A DNA stretch of 64,000 nt from Takakia lepidozioides (taxonomy: Eukaryota; Streptophyta; Takakiopsida; Takakiales; Takakiaceae), in the NCBI GenBank assembly GCA_030704615.1, contig CM060731.1, positions 18,910,001 to 18,974,000 on the forward strand. The letters are read 5' to 3'. Below the pieces are notes generated by a model. The model saw only the letters and a program-made list of their open reading frames with translations, was not told the DNA's origin and did not search any database. Each line of letters opens with the position of its first letter. The stretch's first letter is position 1. This document shows, in pieces, positions 24,301 through 35,712 of the stretch. A program made the position numbers and the translations under genes.

Positions 24301-27300
24301 AGTTCATAGTACGTGTAACACACTTGCACGTAGTTCACACACACTTGCATTGCACTTGCACGTGAACTGTACGTGCACTTGCATTTGACAGCAATTTGTT
24401 TAATTTGATACTGTTGGTAAGTGCCAAGGTTCTCCTCATGGTAAATCCTTCAACCTGCAAAATTGGAAGGATTGGAAATTGAGTGTGGAATATCACAGAT
24501 GTTTAGGGGCTTTGCATTGAGTGGCAAGGTCTGAGTGGCTATCTATGGATGGAGATGCAGGGTGATCAATCCAGTAGTTGTGGCACCAACTGTGGCAGCA
24601 GTAGGACTGGCCTTCTTTGCATATGGTTTTCCAGTGGTTGGCACCTGCGTGGAGATTGGCATCCCCCTAATCATAATTGTTGTGTTTTTTTCGCTGGTAA
24701 GTGGTTGTGAGACACATGGCCTGATGAAACTCATATCTTCTGGGTATAAGATGTCGATTATGCTGCTGATTTTAATGAATACCTTTCAGGCGGAAATCTA
24801 AAGATAACCTAGTGCCACTCTTTTAAGACTTATTTTCGGGAAGGCTAAGCTAGAGTGCTGAAGAGGAGGATTTAAGACTACTGAAAGGACCTTACAGTGG
24901 AACTGATGTTTGTTTTAGATCAATGCCAAATGGTGGTGGAGAAGTCGGGCTCAACCAGATCCATCTTATAAACTTCCTAGCTAAATGAACTACTGACGCA
25001 GCCAACCCGCTTGATATTTCTATGGACTAGAAGTAATTAGCTCTTTCTTCTGTTTTTACTTAACAAGACCAATCTATTGACTTCAAGTGTTTAACCTAGA
25101 GATGTCTTGTGGTTTTTTCTTGCAGTATCTACGCAAAGTTGCAATCTTTGGTCACCGGATTTTTCAAGTATATGCGGTGTGTACTGGGGTCCTCTTACCT
25201 CAGAAAATATTAAGATCTGGCCTACTAGCTTATATGTGTAAACTTGAGCTGCACATGGTTGTAGTTGCTTCTGTCCATCTCTCTTTTTCTACCAGCTCCA
25301 TTCAATTCTTTTAATATCATATTGTGCTGAATTATTGTGTTAATTGGTGTGCCTCTTGCGTGTGCTTGGCAGGTTCCTTTGGGTCTGGCAATAGCTTGGG
25401 CTTATGCTTTTCTACTCACGGAGAGCAATGTCTACACCTACAAAGATTGTGATTTCAAACAGCATAAGAATGTGACCGCTGTTCTCACGCCTGCTTGTCA
25501 GAAACACCTGTCCACAATGATGCACTGTCGGACTGATACTTCCAATGCACTCAGCTCCGTACCTTGGTTCTGGTTTCCATACCCATTCCAATGGGGCACT
25601 CCAACGTTTCATTGGCACACAGGAGTGGTCATGATTGTAGCTTCAATCATTGCTTCAGTGGACTCGGTAAGTAGGCTTGGTTGTTCAAACTGCCAGCAGT
25701 ATACAGCATGGCTGTTTAACTAAAGATGATCACATGCATAGCACCTAAGATCTCTTAGGATGGTGAGCAATACATGCGTGAGTGGTGGCATATGTTGCTC
25801 CTAGGCCATGGTTAACAAGAAGCCTTACTGTGGGCAGTGCTTGTCACAAAGAGCCTACATACTGATCCACAAAGTCATACTTTGTGAGGAATGTTGAACT
25901 GATGGTGATGAACATTAGCCTTACTCATCTCATATTTACCAGATGCAATGTTTTAACTTATTGATTTGTGATCTTTTAGGTGGGATCATACCATGCAGCA
26001 TCCCTGTTGGTGGCGTCAAGAGCTCCCCCTCCTGGTGTAGTCAGCAGAAGCATAGGACTGGAAGGCTTGACAAGCATATTAGCAGGGTTCTGGGGCACTG
26101 GAGCAGGGGCCACAACACTCACAGAGAATGTGCACACAATCGCTGTGACCAAGATGGGCAGCCGCCACGCAGTGGAGTTTGGCGCATCAGTGCTAATTGT
26201 TGCGTCCATTATTGGTGGGTACTTCCTTCTCAATGTTTGTCAGGGGATTTGAATAGTGGTATGCTCATTTTTTATGAGAGCTCATTTGTTGACACGAGGG
26301 GCCATTTTTTTGATGAACGTAAGCACTGGGAGTTCCCTTCATTGAAGTTTATGCTAGTCAATTGTTCACATGGGTGCTTAACATGGAGATTAATTTTGTA
26401 TTCTTTGAAATGTGGCACCGCTGGAGATTCTCGCAGTGATGTTGTTTTGAGCTTTTATGCACTGTGGGAAAGAAACAGTAGTAGTCTCTTTGTATGTCAG
26501 AGAGAAACTGAGATTGTAGCATGGAAAACTAAGGCTTGAGTTTTGGTACACATGGTGTGTATTCCAACTTCCATCAGCTTAAGATGTTTTGAACGGAATT
26601 GTTCGTTTCTTACTATATGCTTGTCACAGTGATTGAGGTGGTCGAGCAGCCATGCAATGTTCATGTTGAAGTTGCTTCTGGACCATGCAACTACATCGGT
26701 TGTTCGCTCTATGGTTTGGAGGTGTAGTAGACTCCCAGACAATTCAATCCACTCAGTCTGTCGCTTCTGACCGAAAAACTTTCCGACCTGTGGAATGGGA
26801 AAGCTGTCTTATGCACGTTGGAGCTCTCCATGAATCTCAGCTTGCCATTCTCCACTTTTGTGCTGATGGTGCAATTGATGGTTGCTCATATGTGCAGGAT
26901 TCAAACAGATATAGCACTGGTCTTCATGCAGATTCATCTGAGTACCCTATTTCTTTTTTGTGCAGGGAAAATAGGAGGTTTCATTGCGTCAATTCCACAA
27001 GTGATCGCTGCAGGGCTGCTTGTGGTGATGTGGACAATGCTGGCAGCTCTTGGCCTCTCCAATTTGCGATACAGCGAAACAGGGAGCTCTCGGAATGTCA
27101 TGATTGTTGGCCTGTCTCTCTTTCTCTCCCTGTCAGTACCAGCATATTTCCAGCAGTACAGTGTGGGCAGTAATCCAACAACAGGAGTGCCCAGCTATTT
27201 CCAACAGTACACTGTTGCTGCCCATGGTCCCTTCCATACCAAATTCAAAAATGTACTCGTCTCAATCTTGGACCCCTTGCATGCATAATAGATTGTACTC

Positions 27301-27725
27301 ATAAGACGTTGTTTGCCGTAGCCTTGTGGCCATTGACCCCGCGCCCAGTTTGCATGCATAATAGAGAATGGTTTCTGGCTTCTTTTATAAGAGGTGAAGG
27401 AGTTGAGTAGTGTGTTTGGGGCTTAGAGGAAGAAAGGAGCAGGTGGAGGAAAGGAGAGCGACGAGTCTATGTTTTCTGAAATGGATGGGTGGTTTTTGTG
27501 CAGGTAAATTTTGTGCTCAACACCATACTGTCTCTGCATATGGTGATTGCTTTTGTGGTTGCTTTTTTCCTAGACAATACAGTCCCAGGCAGCCGGCAGG
27601 AGAGGGGTATCTATGTATGGAGCAAAGCCAGAACTGCCAGGAATGACCCAGGTGTTGTGAAGGACTATGGATTACCATTCGGATTGGGTAGATTTTGCAC
27701 GTGGGTAAGGTGGGTTGGCCTGTGA
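21333..27725 (+). CDS. NAT12: Nucleobase-ascorbate transporter, NAT11/12 type
   Basis: Ten exons give 753 residues with consistent phases: 21333-21999, 22770-22867, 23375-23545, 24000-24100, 24561-24696, 25126-25176, 25373-25666, 25980-26214, 26966-27252, 27504-27725. The family carries purines, uracil or related substrates across membranes by proton or sodium symport. Recognised blocks include MAGSLVLIPLVLVPAMGG, GSRLSLIQGASFVYLAPALA, RELQGAII, NPVVVAPTVAAVGL, a TENVHTIAVTKMGSR signature near residues 554-568, and the conserved C-terminal DNTVPGSRQERG. The long hydrophilic N-terminus with RPGPWPP and SWARRTG is typical of plant NAT11/NAT12, so this subgroup is chosen; the protein is slightly longer than the Arabidopsis pair. 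Residues about 154-177 form an MPNS repeat. The first in-frame ATG was used. Which substrate it carries cannot be read from the sequence. Confidence 0.93.
21792..21862 (+). repeat. NAT12: 12-bp coding minisatellite in NAT N-terminus
   Basis: The unit CCAACAGTATGC recurs about six times with small changes, encoding a run of MPNS, MPSS and VPNS tetrapeptides in the cytoplasmic N-terminal extension. The 12-bp period keeps the reading frame, so gain or loss of units would alter only the length of a disordered segment. Confidence 0.85.
23065..23082. repeat. CT microsatellite in NAT intron 2
   Basis: A run of about nine TC dinucleotides lies in intron 2 of the transporter gene and is followed by further C/T-rich sequence (TCGCTCTGTCTGCTC). 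It is a simple repeat without assigned function. Confidence 0.9.
24236..24385. repeat. Palindromic TGCACGT / CACTTGCA cluster in NAT intron 4
   Basis: The short words ACTTGCACGTA, CACTTGCA and their complement TACGTGCAAGTG recur in both directions within about 150 bp, for example TACGTGCAAGTGCGTG at 24283 against CACTTGCACGTAG at 24321 and CACTTGCACGTGAACTG at 24353. The transcript could fold into hairpins. The lesion lies in an intron and leaves the splice sites untouched. Confidence 0.7.
27277..27365. mobile_element. 57-bp insertion with 16-bp target-site duplication in NAT intron 9
   Basis: The 16-bp word TTGCATGCATAATAGA occurs at 27277-27292 and again at 27350-27365. It brackets 57 bp (27293-27349) that match the start of repeat copy B in the S28 gene intron (from 9354). 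A perfect direct duplication of this length around a dispersed repeat is what target-primed retroposition leaves behind. There is no A-rich tail, so a truncated or unusual retroposon is inferred. Confidence 0.75.
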
Positions 27726-30127
27726 TTCTGTACAAAGATCGCAATAGAAGTAGAAGTATTGACAGCTGTAGATTTTAATTGTTACTGAATGAAATTCCGA
27801 GCTGAAATTCAGATAAGATGTGGGCTGGGAGTAGGGTAAAGATTAGCACAAAGATATTAGGCCACGACTCCTTTCACATCCCATGTTTTTCTTACCTGCA
27901 TTATGAAGCAAAACAAAAGCAGTTGATGTTCATGTGATGGTGAAAACGCCCATGCAGTGAGTGTAATGTTGTTGAGTGAATGGCTGGGTGGTTCATACTT
28001 CATACAGCCGCAGAGGCCTACTGTAGAATGTCTGGCTCACTCTTCATAGAGAGCTCTATTAGTTGCTATTGCTTGGTTAGCCGTCAGTGCTGTGTTACTG
28101 CCCAAATTTTGCACATGCCAACTGAAGTGCAGTATATAAGAGCCTCTTCCCCTTGCCTACATAGTGTTCCTTATTTCGCAAGAAACTGAAATCAATTCGG
28201 CCATACCTTGACTTCCTTGCATGAAATTAGCCATGTACAAGTGTAACACAAGAAGTATGAGTGTACTTATTGTTATGAAATGATAGAGTTTTGCTGTGGG
28301 TTGTGGCCCTAAATCCTCATGACCACCCCATGGTTGTTCTCTCCGCGGTCCTCTTTGCAATCTTATGTCAAAGTCCTCTGGCCTCCTAAGAATGACAAAG
28401 ATTCTGAACAAAAGTCCATAAGAGAGGTTCACAGGGTTACATTGAATACCTACCCAAAAAGGGGTGGTGAATATCTAAATTTAACCCTCAAGTGTCAAAA
28501 CTCATTTTCACCCTCTCGTGGAAAAACATGACCCTGGCCCACAAAAGAAAAATTATCTATAGAATCTCTGTGTCCCTGTAAAACTGACCGTTGGAATTAC
28601 TTTCCACCTACCCCACCTCCTGCCACAAAAAGTTTCACCAAAATCCAACTGCCAGATCTGAAGATTATGAAGTGTAGAGTGGGGACAAAAAAAAATCTCC
28701 ACTAAGAACTAGGTGCCAAAAAAAAAACAATTTTTTGCTCGTATTTGGGCATTTTTAATTTTTTCTGTTGAGAGTCTCAAGAATGTTGTTCCATACCTGA
28801 TAACACACATTCTCATAAAATTTCAGTTTTTTCTGAAATGTTCTCAAGTGGGCTCCTTTGTAGTGACAAATTGGGGGGTCAAAATATGCCATTTTCTTTG
28901 GGCAGGCCAAAATATCTCTTCCTAAAATTATACAAAAAAATTCAGCCCATCAATCCCTAATCCCTCCGGTTGAAATGTCATGAGCTTCCATATGAAGTCC
29001 CCGAAAAACTTTGAGGCCAATCAGCTAATGCAACGCATCCTTAGGTTCCCTGCCCAAGACTTCAAATGGCACACCTTTGGTATAGCCTGCAGGCCTAGGA
29101 TATTTGGAGCCGTAGCCCATAAGTGCGCGGGGTTTGGGAATTCCTCTGGCTACCGGGCCCTGCTTTCATGGGGGGCCACTCCACCCTCAACCCTCTCAAA
29201 CCCCCGCCCTAGGTTTGGCCCACCCCTCGTGGCGTTTTTCTCGAGCCCCGAGCTCTGCCGCCATCGCGGCTGCACTCCCTCCAGCCCGCCCTGCATGGCG
29301 TTAGCCGGAGCTGCCATCGCCGTGGATTCAGGCTAGGGCCCAGGCCTGGGAATGCCCAGACCTGCGCCGGGCGCCATGCCCCTGCCGGGCAGTCAAGGGG
29401 TTTGGGGGAGCGTGCCGCCCTAACCTTTATGGGTATCTTTCAGTCACCCTAACCTGACCGCAGTTGCCATGTCAGCAACTTGGGCAGGTTAGGGGGGCCA
29501 AATTGGCCTCAAAAAGCTGAGTGTTCCCCCTTCCAATTGGTTCAGACCCATACTTCTTCAGGCATTGACCAATTGGCCAATGCCATATGGAGGGGGACCC
29601 GATTATCTGTCGATTGAGCCAAAAAAAAAAGGCCAATCAGCCTTAACCACAGGAAGTTATGGCTGGTTAAAGAAACCTAACCGATCCAAAACGGGTCGGT
29701 TTGACACTTAAGGGTTAAGAGAGAATTGACTCAAGATTCATGAAAGATTGGATATGTGGGTTCCATGTCTATCCATCCTTTACTGAAGTGTTTATCACAC
29801 AAATTCCATAACTGAAGCGGCCGTAGGCAGCCGGAGTTTCATCTGGCGAGGTTTCTCTTGGTACCCCCCAGATGGTTTTAGGGTGTAAGGTTTAAGGCCA
29901 AGTGATGAGAGCGCATGCTCGAGTGTTAGGATCGAAGATAAAGAGGGAGGGAGGAAGACCTTCAGCCGATTGAGTACCTCTTACCAACGTTCAATCAGTA
30001 TTGTAGAAAGAGACAGAGAGTGTGTTTGTGTTTGGACGCGGTATACGAATCTCTGAACCATTTCTGCAGGCTGTGCACAAACCCACTTGGGTAAGCATCA
30101 ATATTGGCGTGTCACAGAAGGGGAGAA
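27726..30127. other. Spacer between NAT and Notchless genes, with a TIR element
   Basis: No protein gene is recognised. The central half is the inverted-repeat element at 28481-29718. From 27726 to 28480 the sequence is unique and AT-rich. From 29719 to 30127 it probably holds the promoter and 5' leader of the Notchless gene. Confidence 0.45.
28481..29718. mobile_element. TTAA-flanked element with ~16-bp terminal inverted repeats (piggyBac-like candidate)
   Basis: The left end reads TTAA then CCCTCAAGTGTCAAA (28481-28499). The right end is its inverted counterpart TTTGACACTTAAGGG then TTAA (29700-29718), with one mismatch. TTAA on both sides and ends starting with CCCT are the pattern of piggyBac-type DNA transposons, which duplicate TTAA on insertion. 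A subterminal palindrome (CCGATCC, ACGGGTCGG at about 29681-29699) adjoins the right end. The 1.24 kb interior has no transposase frame, so the element would be non-autonomous. The interior includes a GC-rich block at 29090-29420 unlike its surroundings. The assignment to piggyBac is inferred from ends only. Confidence 0.6.
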
Positions 30128-33100
30128 ATGGTAACTGGAAGTCCAGGCCTGCCTGCAAACAATGTAATATGTGTACTGGCAGACCCAGAAGGACGAACTT
30201 TAGGATCGCCGCTGGATCTACCACAGGATGCTGGTCCTAGGGAGCTTCATTTGCTCATCAATAGTCTGCTCCAAAATGTAATCTAACTACACTCACCTTT
30301 TGCATTTCTTTTCAACCCACAGATGCTTCCCGCGTTGTGTGATTTTCCAGTTCTGAATGCGATCCATCGACAGGGAGGATGGAAATCCCTCCGGAAAGAC
30401 ACAAAGATTTGTCGCACCTTCTAGGCTGGGCACACAAAAAATTTAAGCCTGCAACCGGATTGTCATAGGCTGCCTGCGAGGAGTAATGCAATATTGAGCT
30501 GAGTGCTATATCCTGGGGGTTGGGATCCACATAGTTGGATTGGAAAATTAACTCTGCACAAGGATTCCTACTCCTTGGGCATTCCTCCACGCCCCCCTCC
30601 CCCACCACCCCCGCCCGTCTCTTTGGAGCTCGATTGTTATCTCCCAGCCTGGGCTTTTTAAGGAAATTCCTTTCTTTCCTTCTCTGCCTGAAATTGCAAG
30701 ATAACTGCTTGCAAGAGGGAAACACCCTAAATCAAGCCTTACAATTCAAAAACCTTGATGGCAATTTGGGCAAGCCAAGAATGCCTTCACTGGCAGTGCA
30801 GCTCACCAGGGGAGAGCAGTGAAAATGAATCCCAGCAAGTGGGGCAGAAGAAGTAGAATCTGCAACACACCAGTACTCTTCCTTCAATGGATGAGATGGG
30901 TGCTGGGGACGATAATTGTGACAATCATAAGCCTCTCTGTTTTGAGCCAACTCGGCTTATCCTCCTATTGAGAGTGTAGTTTTTCTCTTTCTTGGGGCAT
31001 CTCTTGTTCTTTCTCCCTCTCTCTCTAAGACACACACATTCAGTGGTCTTTTGCCACGCTTTCAGAAGTGTTTTGGTTTGAAATGTGTGTGGACTGGTTT
31101 TTCAAGTTATCTTTTTTCCCCTTCTGTTCTAGGCTTTCTGCTAATGGATTAATGGCAGGACGAGAAGCTGCCCTATGCGTTTTACATCAATGACAAAGAG
31201 CTGGTGAGCCAGCTTGGTGTTCATTTGCTAGAAAATAAAGGTGAACACTCTGCTTTTTAAAATTTTGAGGGTGGATTATGTTTTTTGCTAGCTATGATGG
31301 CAGCAAGAGGATATTGAAACTTGCTTGAATTATTCCTGGTGGCTAGACCCTACAACTTTCCCATTACACACTTAGCAGCCTATGTGCCTAACATTTGATG
31401 AGGGACCTGTTGCCATTTTGTAACATCAATCTACCTGAAGGTGGATAGTGGCTATCATTGCAGCGAGGGAATTTGACATAGTTAACAATCATGTTGTTTG
31501 GCAGTGTCGGTGGAGCAGACTCTGCAGATAGTGTATCAACCACAGGCAGTGTTCCGCATCAAACCTGTCACTCGTTGTTCTGCCACCATAGCTGGTGTGT
31601 CTCTCATCGTTACCATGTACCCTGGAATACTGATATTTGCACCCTTCACGCATGGTGCTGTATGATGCTTGACCCTCATGTAAAGCAAATTGTTGAGGTA
31701 ACTCATCTAATATAGACATTTGCTACCGGAAATATTTCAAACTCAAATTAATTTCAAACTTGCAGCCAAATTAACCATCGTTTTGAGAACTTCCATATGA
31801 CCAGGAGTTGAGAGTCCGGCATTTGCCAGTCAAAGGGCATCATCATCATTGAAGTCATGAGCGTTGACTAATACCTGTGTGATATCAACTCAAGGGCTTT
31901 ACCATCTTAAGAGCTTCAAATTGGAAAGAAGGAGGTTATGTGTCATGGCTGAGGCATGGCAATGGATGGGATGTCAGGACATGCTGAGGCAGTGTTGGCA
32001 GTGGCATTCAGTCCAGACAGCCAGCAGCTGGCCAGCGGGTCGGGCGATACCTCTGTGCGCTTCTGGGACATCTACACCCAAACTCCTCTCTTTACATGCA
32101 CTGGTCCGTGTCAGCACTCGCTTGCTTCTGGTTATTTTGGTCCACATTTTTCAATAAGATTCAGATGCATGTAGTTTGTGAGGGTGGCTATATGGTTAAC
32201 TAAAGTGTAACTGTTGTTTTTCTGAAGTGCCTGCTGTTAGGAAGCACATGATACATGTTTTCACCTTTCCAATATGCAAGAACGTCACCGATGCACGAGT
32301 GGTGACACAAGGAGGTTGGGAGGCTGACCAGGTGTATTGGATCAGGACACCGAAACTGGGTTTTGTGCATTGCATGGTCACCTGATGGCAAGCAGCTGGT
32401 GAGCGGAAGCAAAGACGGAGAGCTCCGCCTGTGGGATCCTACTACTGGCCAGGCTTTGGGCAACCCATTGACTGTATTCCCCGTCTATCTTGACTCAACT
32501 TGGAGAGAGTGTATGATTGATTAAAGAACTTTGAAAACTTTATGTTGGTGCCTATATTGCATCCCCTAAAATTGTCTTCAGATTTGAGCAAGAGCTCCTG
32601 GGTTCCTAAATCTTCATGTGTGTTTGCTTACAAATGTCCTGCAGTCATTAGTCTTGGAATTAGTGATTGTTCATAGTGTTATGAAACTGTACAGCACAGA
32701 CAAATGAAAGTGATGTTGTAGTTTTGTATGGGCCAAAGATTGGTGCTAATGAATGATTACTTGTATTTGAGTGTGGCAGGGACATAAAAAGTGGATAACA
32801 GCCGTGGCATGGGAACCAGCCCACCTGCAGGCACCATGTCGGCGGTTTGTGAGTGCTAGTAAAGATGGTGACGTACGCATCTGGGACACAGTGCTACACA
32901 AGTCAGTGCTCTGTCTCAGTGGGCACACATTGGCAGTAACTTGTGTCAAGTGGGGTGGTAATGGACACATCTACTCCAGGTAAGCCTGCTGATTCTCATT
33001 GTCTGGCAGCTGGACCTTGTCTGGAAGTGCAAGACATATTCCTTCATGGCGTTGGATTTTGTGGTTGATGCAGTTCACAGGACTGCACAATTAAGGTGTG

Positions 33101-35712
33101 GGAAACTACTCAAGGCAAGCTCATTCGTGAGCTGAAGGTTTCTTTCTCTCTCTTCTCCCTTGTCGACGTTGTTAAGTTGCTTTCTTCCTTCTTTCTCTCT
33201 CTTTCTCTCTCACAGTGTGATGCTCTTTGATCTCATTTGGTGGGACATTTTGGTGTTCAGGAGTTACATTTTGAATTTCGGTATTCTAGCCAAAGTTGCG
33301 CTCTCTTATCATTTTCTCTGTGCTTGTCTCCCTCCTTTTTGGTTGAACTTGTAAGAGGTTCGTCAAAGTGATTTGGGTAGGGGAGTATGTAGGGGCATGG
33401 ACACTGGGTTAATACATTGGCGCTGAGCACGGAATATGTGTTGCGGACGGGGCCCTTTGATCACACTGGTAAACCTTACACTTCATCAGAGGAGATAAAG
33501 CAGGTGCGGTCATGAACGTCTCCTCACAATTGAAGGATTGCAGTTGAATTTGTGGGGTTAGTGGGGTTGTGTCAGGTTGGGCAATGTATTAGTTGGTGAC
33601 ATCATCTGTGCGGCTGTTACTGGGCAGGGAATCTCAGATCCAACTAGTGACTTTGGTTGGGGTCTGGTATTCCTGTGTTATGAACTCATCCTGGCTCTAG
33701 TTTTGGGTCGGTCGTTGCTGTTTATGCACACCATCTGATGAATCTGGATAGTGAACTGGTGAACAGAGTTGCATGGTTGTGACATTGAAATGGATGTAGG
33801 CAGCTCTGGCCCGATATATGACAGCCAAACGTGACTCGTCAGAGCGGCTTGTATCGGGCTCAGATGACTTCACCATGATTTTGTGGGAGCCGGCAACAAG
33901 CAAACATCCTAAAGCACGCCTCACCGGCCATCAACAGGTGGACATTTATTTGTTGGCATGCTGTAAACCCCCTGCGTTGGCATGCATGGGTAGACATGTG
34001 AACAGAGGTTCACAGTGAAACAGACTCATATTGAGGCCTGTTCAACTAAATAAGACATACTTAGCAGTAATGTGCTTGGCTTTGACATAGATTTTTGGTG
34101 GTGGAGGACTTAGGTTACATGAAGTTAATTGTAGTGAACTTGTTTGTTATGGTAGCTGGTGAATCACGTCTACTTCTCACCCGATGGGCGCTGGATCGCT
34201 AGTGCATCGTTTGACAAGTCAGTGAAACTCTGGGATGGTTATTCTGGCAAATTTCTTGCCACTTTCCGCGGCCATGTGGGGCCTGTCTATCAGATCAGGT
34301 ATGCACTCTCCTTCTTTGTCATCCGTACACCCTTGTTTGCACACATGGGGATAGGTTCACTTGGAGATCTGTATTATTTCCTACTTAGAGGAGAGAAGGT
34401 AGCACTTCAATAGTTAGTATGTATATCTTCTTGTGAGGGTTGTTATGTCATGTATTCAAACAACTTCTCGTTCTTCGGTTCTTTGACTAGTTATTTTACT
34501 GCAGCAGTGGGTGGTAACTTGCACAGGGCAGAAGATGAGACACAAATGCTTACATCTACATATTTGTGTCACAGTTGGTCTGCAGACAGCAGGCTTTTGC
34601 TGAGTGGGAGCAAAGATTCTACAATGAAGGTTTTTGTGCTATCTGTCTTGTTTGTTTCTGAATTATTGAGTCCCACTTGCCAGACTTGTCACCAGCTAGA
34701 GTGCAAGAAGAGCAATGTTGGACTAATCTCAAGCTTTCTACTACAATTTAATGCCAAGTCACACATCAACACTCAAGGCCTGTAACTGGATTGCCATTGG
34801 CTGTCCATAAGTGCTATTTTAATTTTGGGGTAAGCCTCATATTTAACACGAGTAGAAGCCCATAACCAACCCCAGGGGGTTTAATAAAGGGTACATCATA
34901 TCCAACTTTCACAGGACATAGTTGTCTAACCCACAAGGCTATGCGGAGCATGGTCTAGCTTTCAAAATATGTATATTTTTAGGTGTGTCCTAGAGCCCAC
35001 CCACAGAGTTTTAAGGGTAAGTTTGAGAAGATCATTTAGTCTGCTGGTTGTGGCTACAGATATGGGACATACGAACGTTGAAGCTTCGCGATGATCTTCC
35101 AGGCCATGCTGATGAGGTATTCATCTGTGCCAGGTTATCATCCCCTCATGCATCCACAATGAAAGGAGGGGTTGTGTTTCCATATGTGGCTTCACAACCC
35201 TGAATCTCAAGTGAATCGTAGGTTGACAATCTAGGGGTGTGAGGGGGAAACCCCCTACCGGACCTCTCCAGCTACCAGTTTGAGGGCAAGTGGTTGGGAC
35301 CGTGAATTAAGGGCAGTATATGAAACACCCCCCTTCAGAAGGGGAACTTCGAGATGTACATCCTTTGTTGCCGTCTCAAGTGTCTGAAGGAAGAAGTTGA
35401 GCATGTTTGAGAAAAAAAGTCTGTTTTTGGTAACTGGTCTCTTGAACTATCTCAGACTACAGGATAGCCCAAGAGAAGAAAGGCTTGTTAAGTCTACTTA
35501 GCCATGTTGGTATGATACGCGACATTTCTGAATTTCTATGCACTATTGATCACCTAAAATCTATAGGTATTTGTAATTTCCTCCTATCATGCCCAGAGCC
35601 ACTCACAGGAGTCAATCGGACATGACAGGTGTTTGCTGTGGACTGGAGCCCTGATGGCGAGAAGGTGGCTTCTGGAGGCAAGGACCGTGTTCTCAAGTTG
35701 TGGATGAGTTGA
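30128..35712 (+). CDS. NLE: Notchless homologue, WD40-repeat ribosome-assembly factor
   Basis: Thirteen exons give 475 residues, almost the length of Arabidopsis NLE as I recall it: 30128-30277, 31159-31240, 31505-31594, 31978-32103, 32346-32473, 32780-32979, 33074-33137, 33393-33503, 33800-33937, 34156-34298, 34575-34629, 35060-35116, 35629-35712. All junction phases agree. An N-terminal NLE (ubiquitin-like) domain covers about residues 10-80 (VLADPEG, PYAFYINDKEL). WD40 repeats follow, with clear GHAEAVLAVAFSPDS, GHRNWVLCIAWSPDGK, GHTLAVTCVKW, GHQQLVNHVYFSPDG, GHVGPVYQISWSADS and GHADEVFAVDWSPDG blocks forming a propeller. Notchless acts in the nucleolus, where it recruits the AAA ATPase Midasin to the pre-60S particle through the NLE domain. 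The gene is expected to be essential. It ends KLWMS with a slightly extended tail. Confidence 0.95.
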
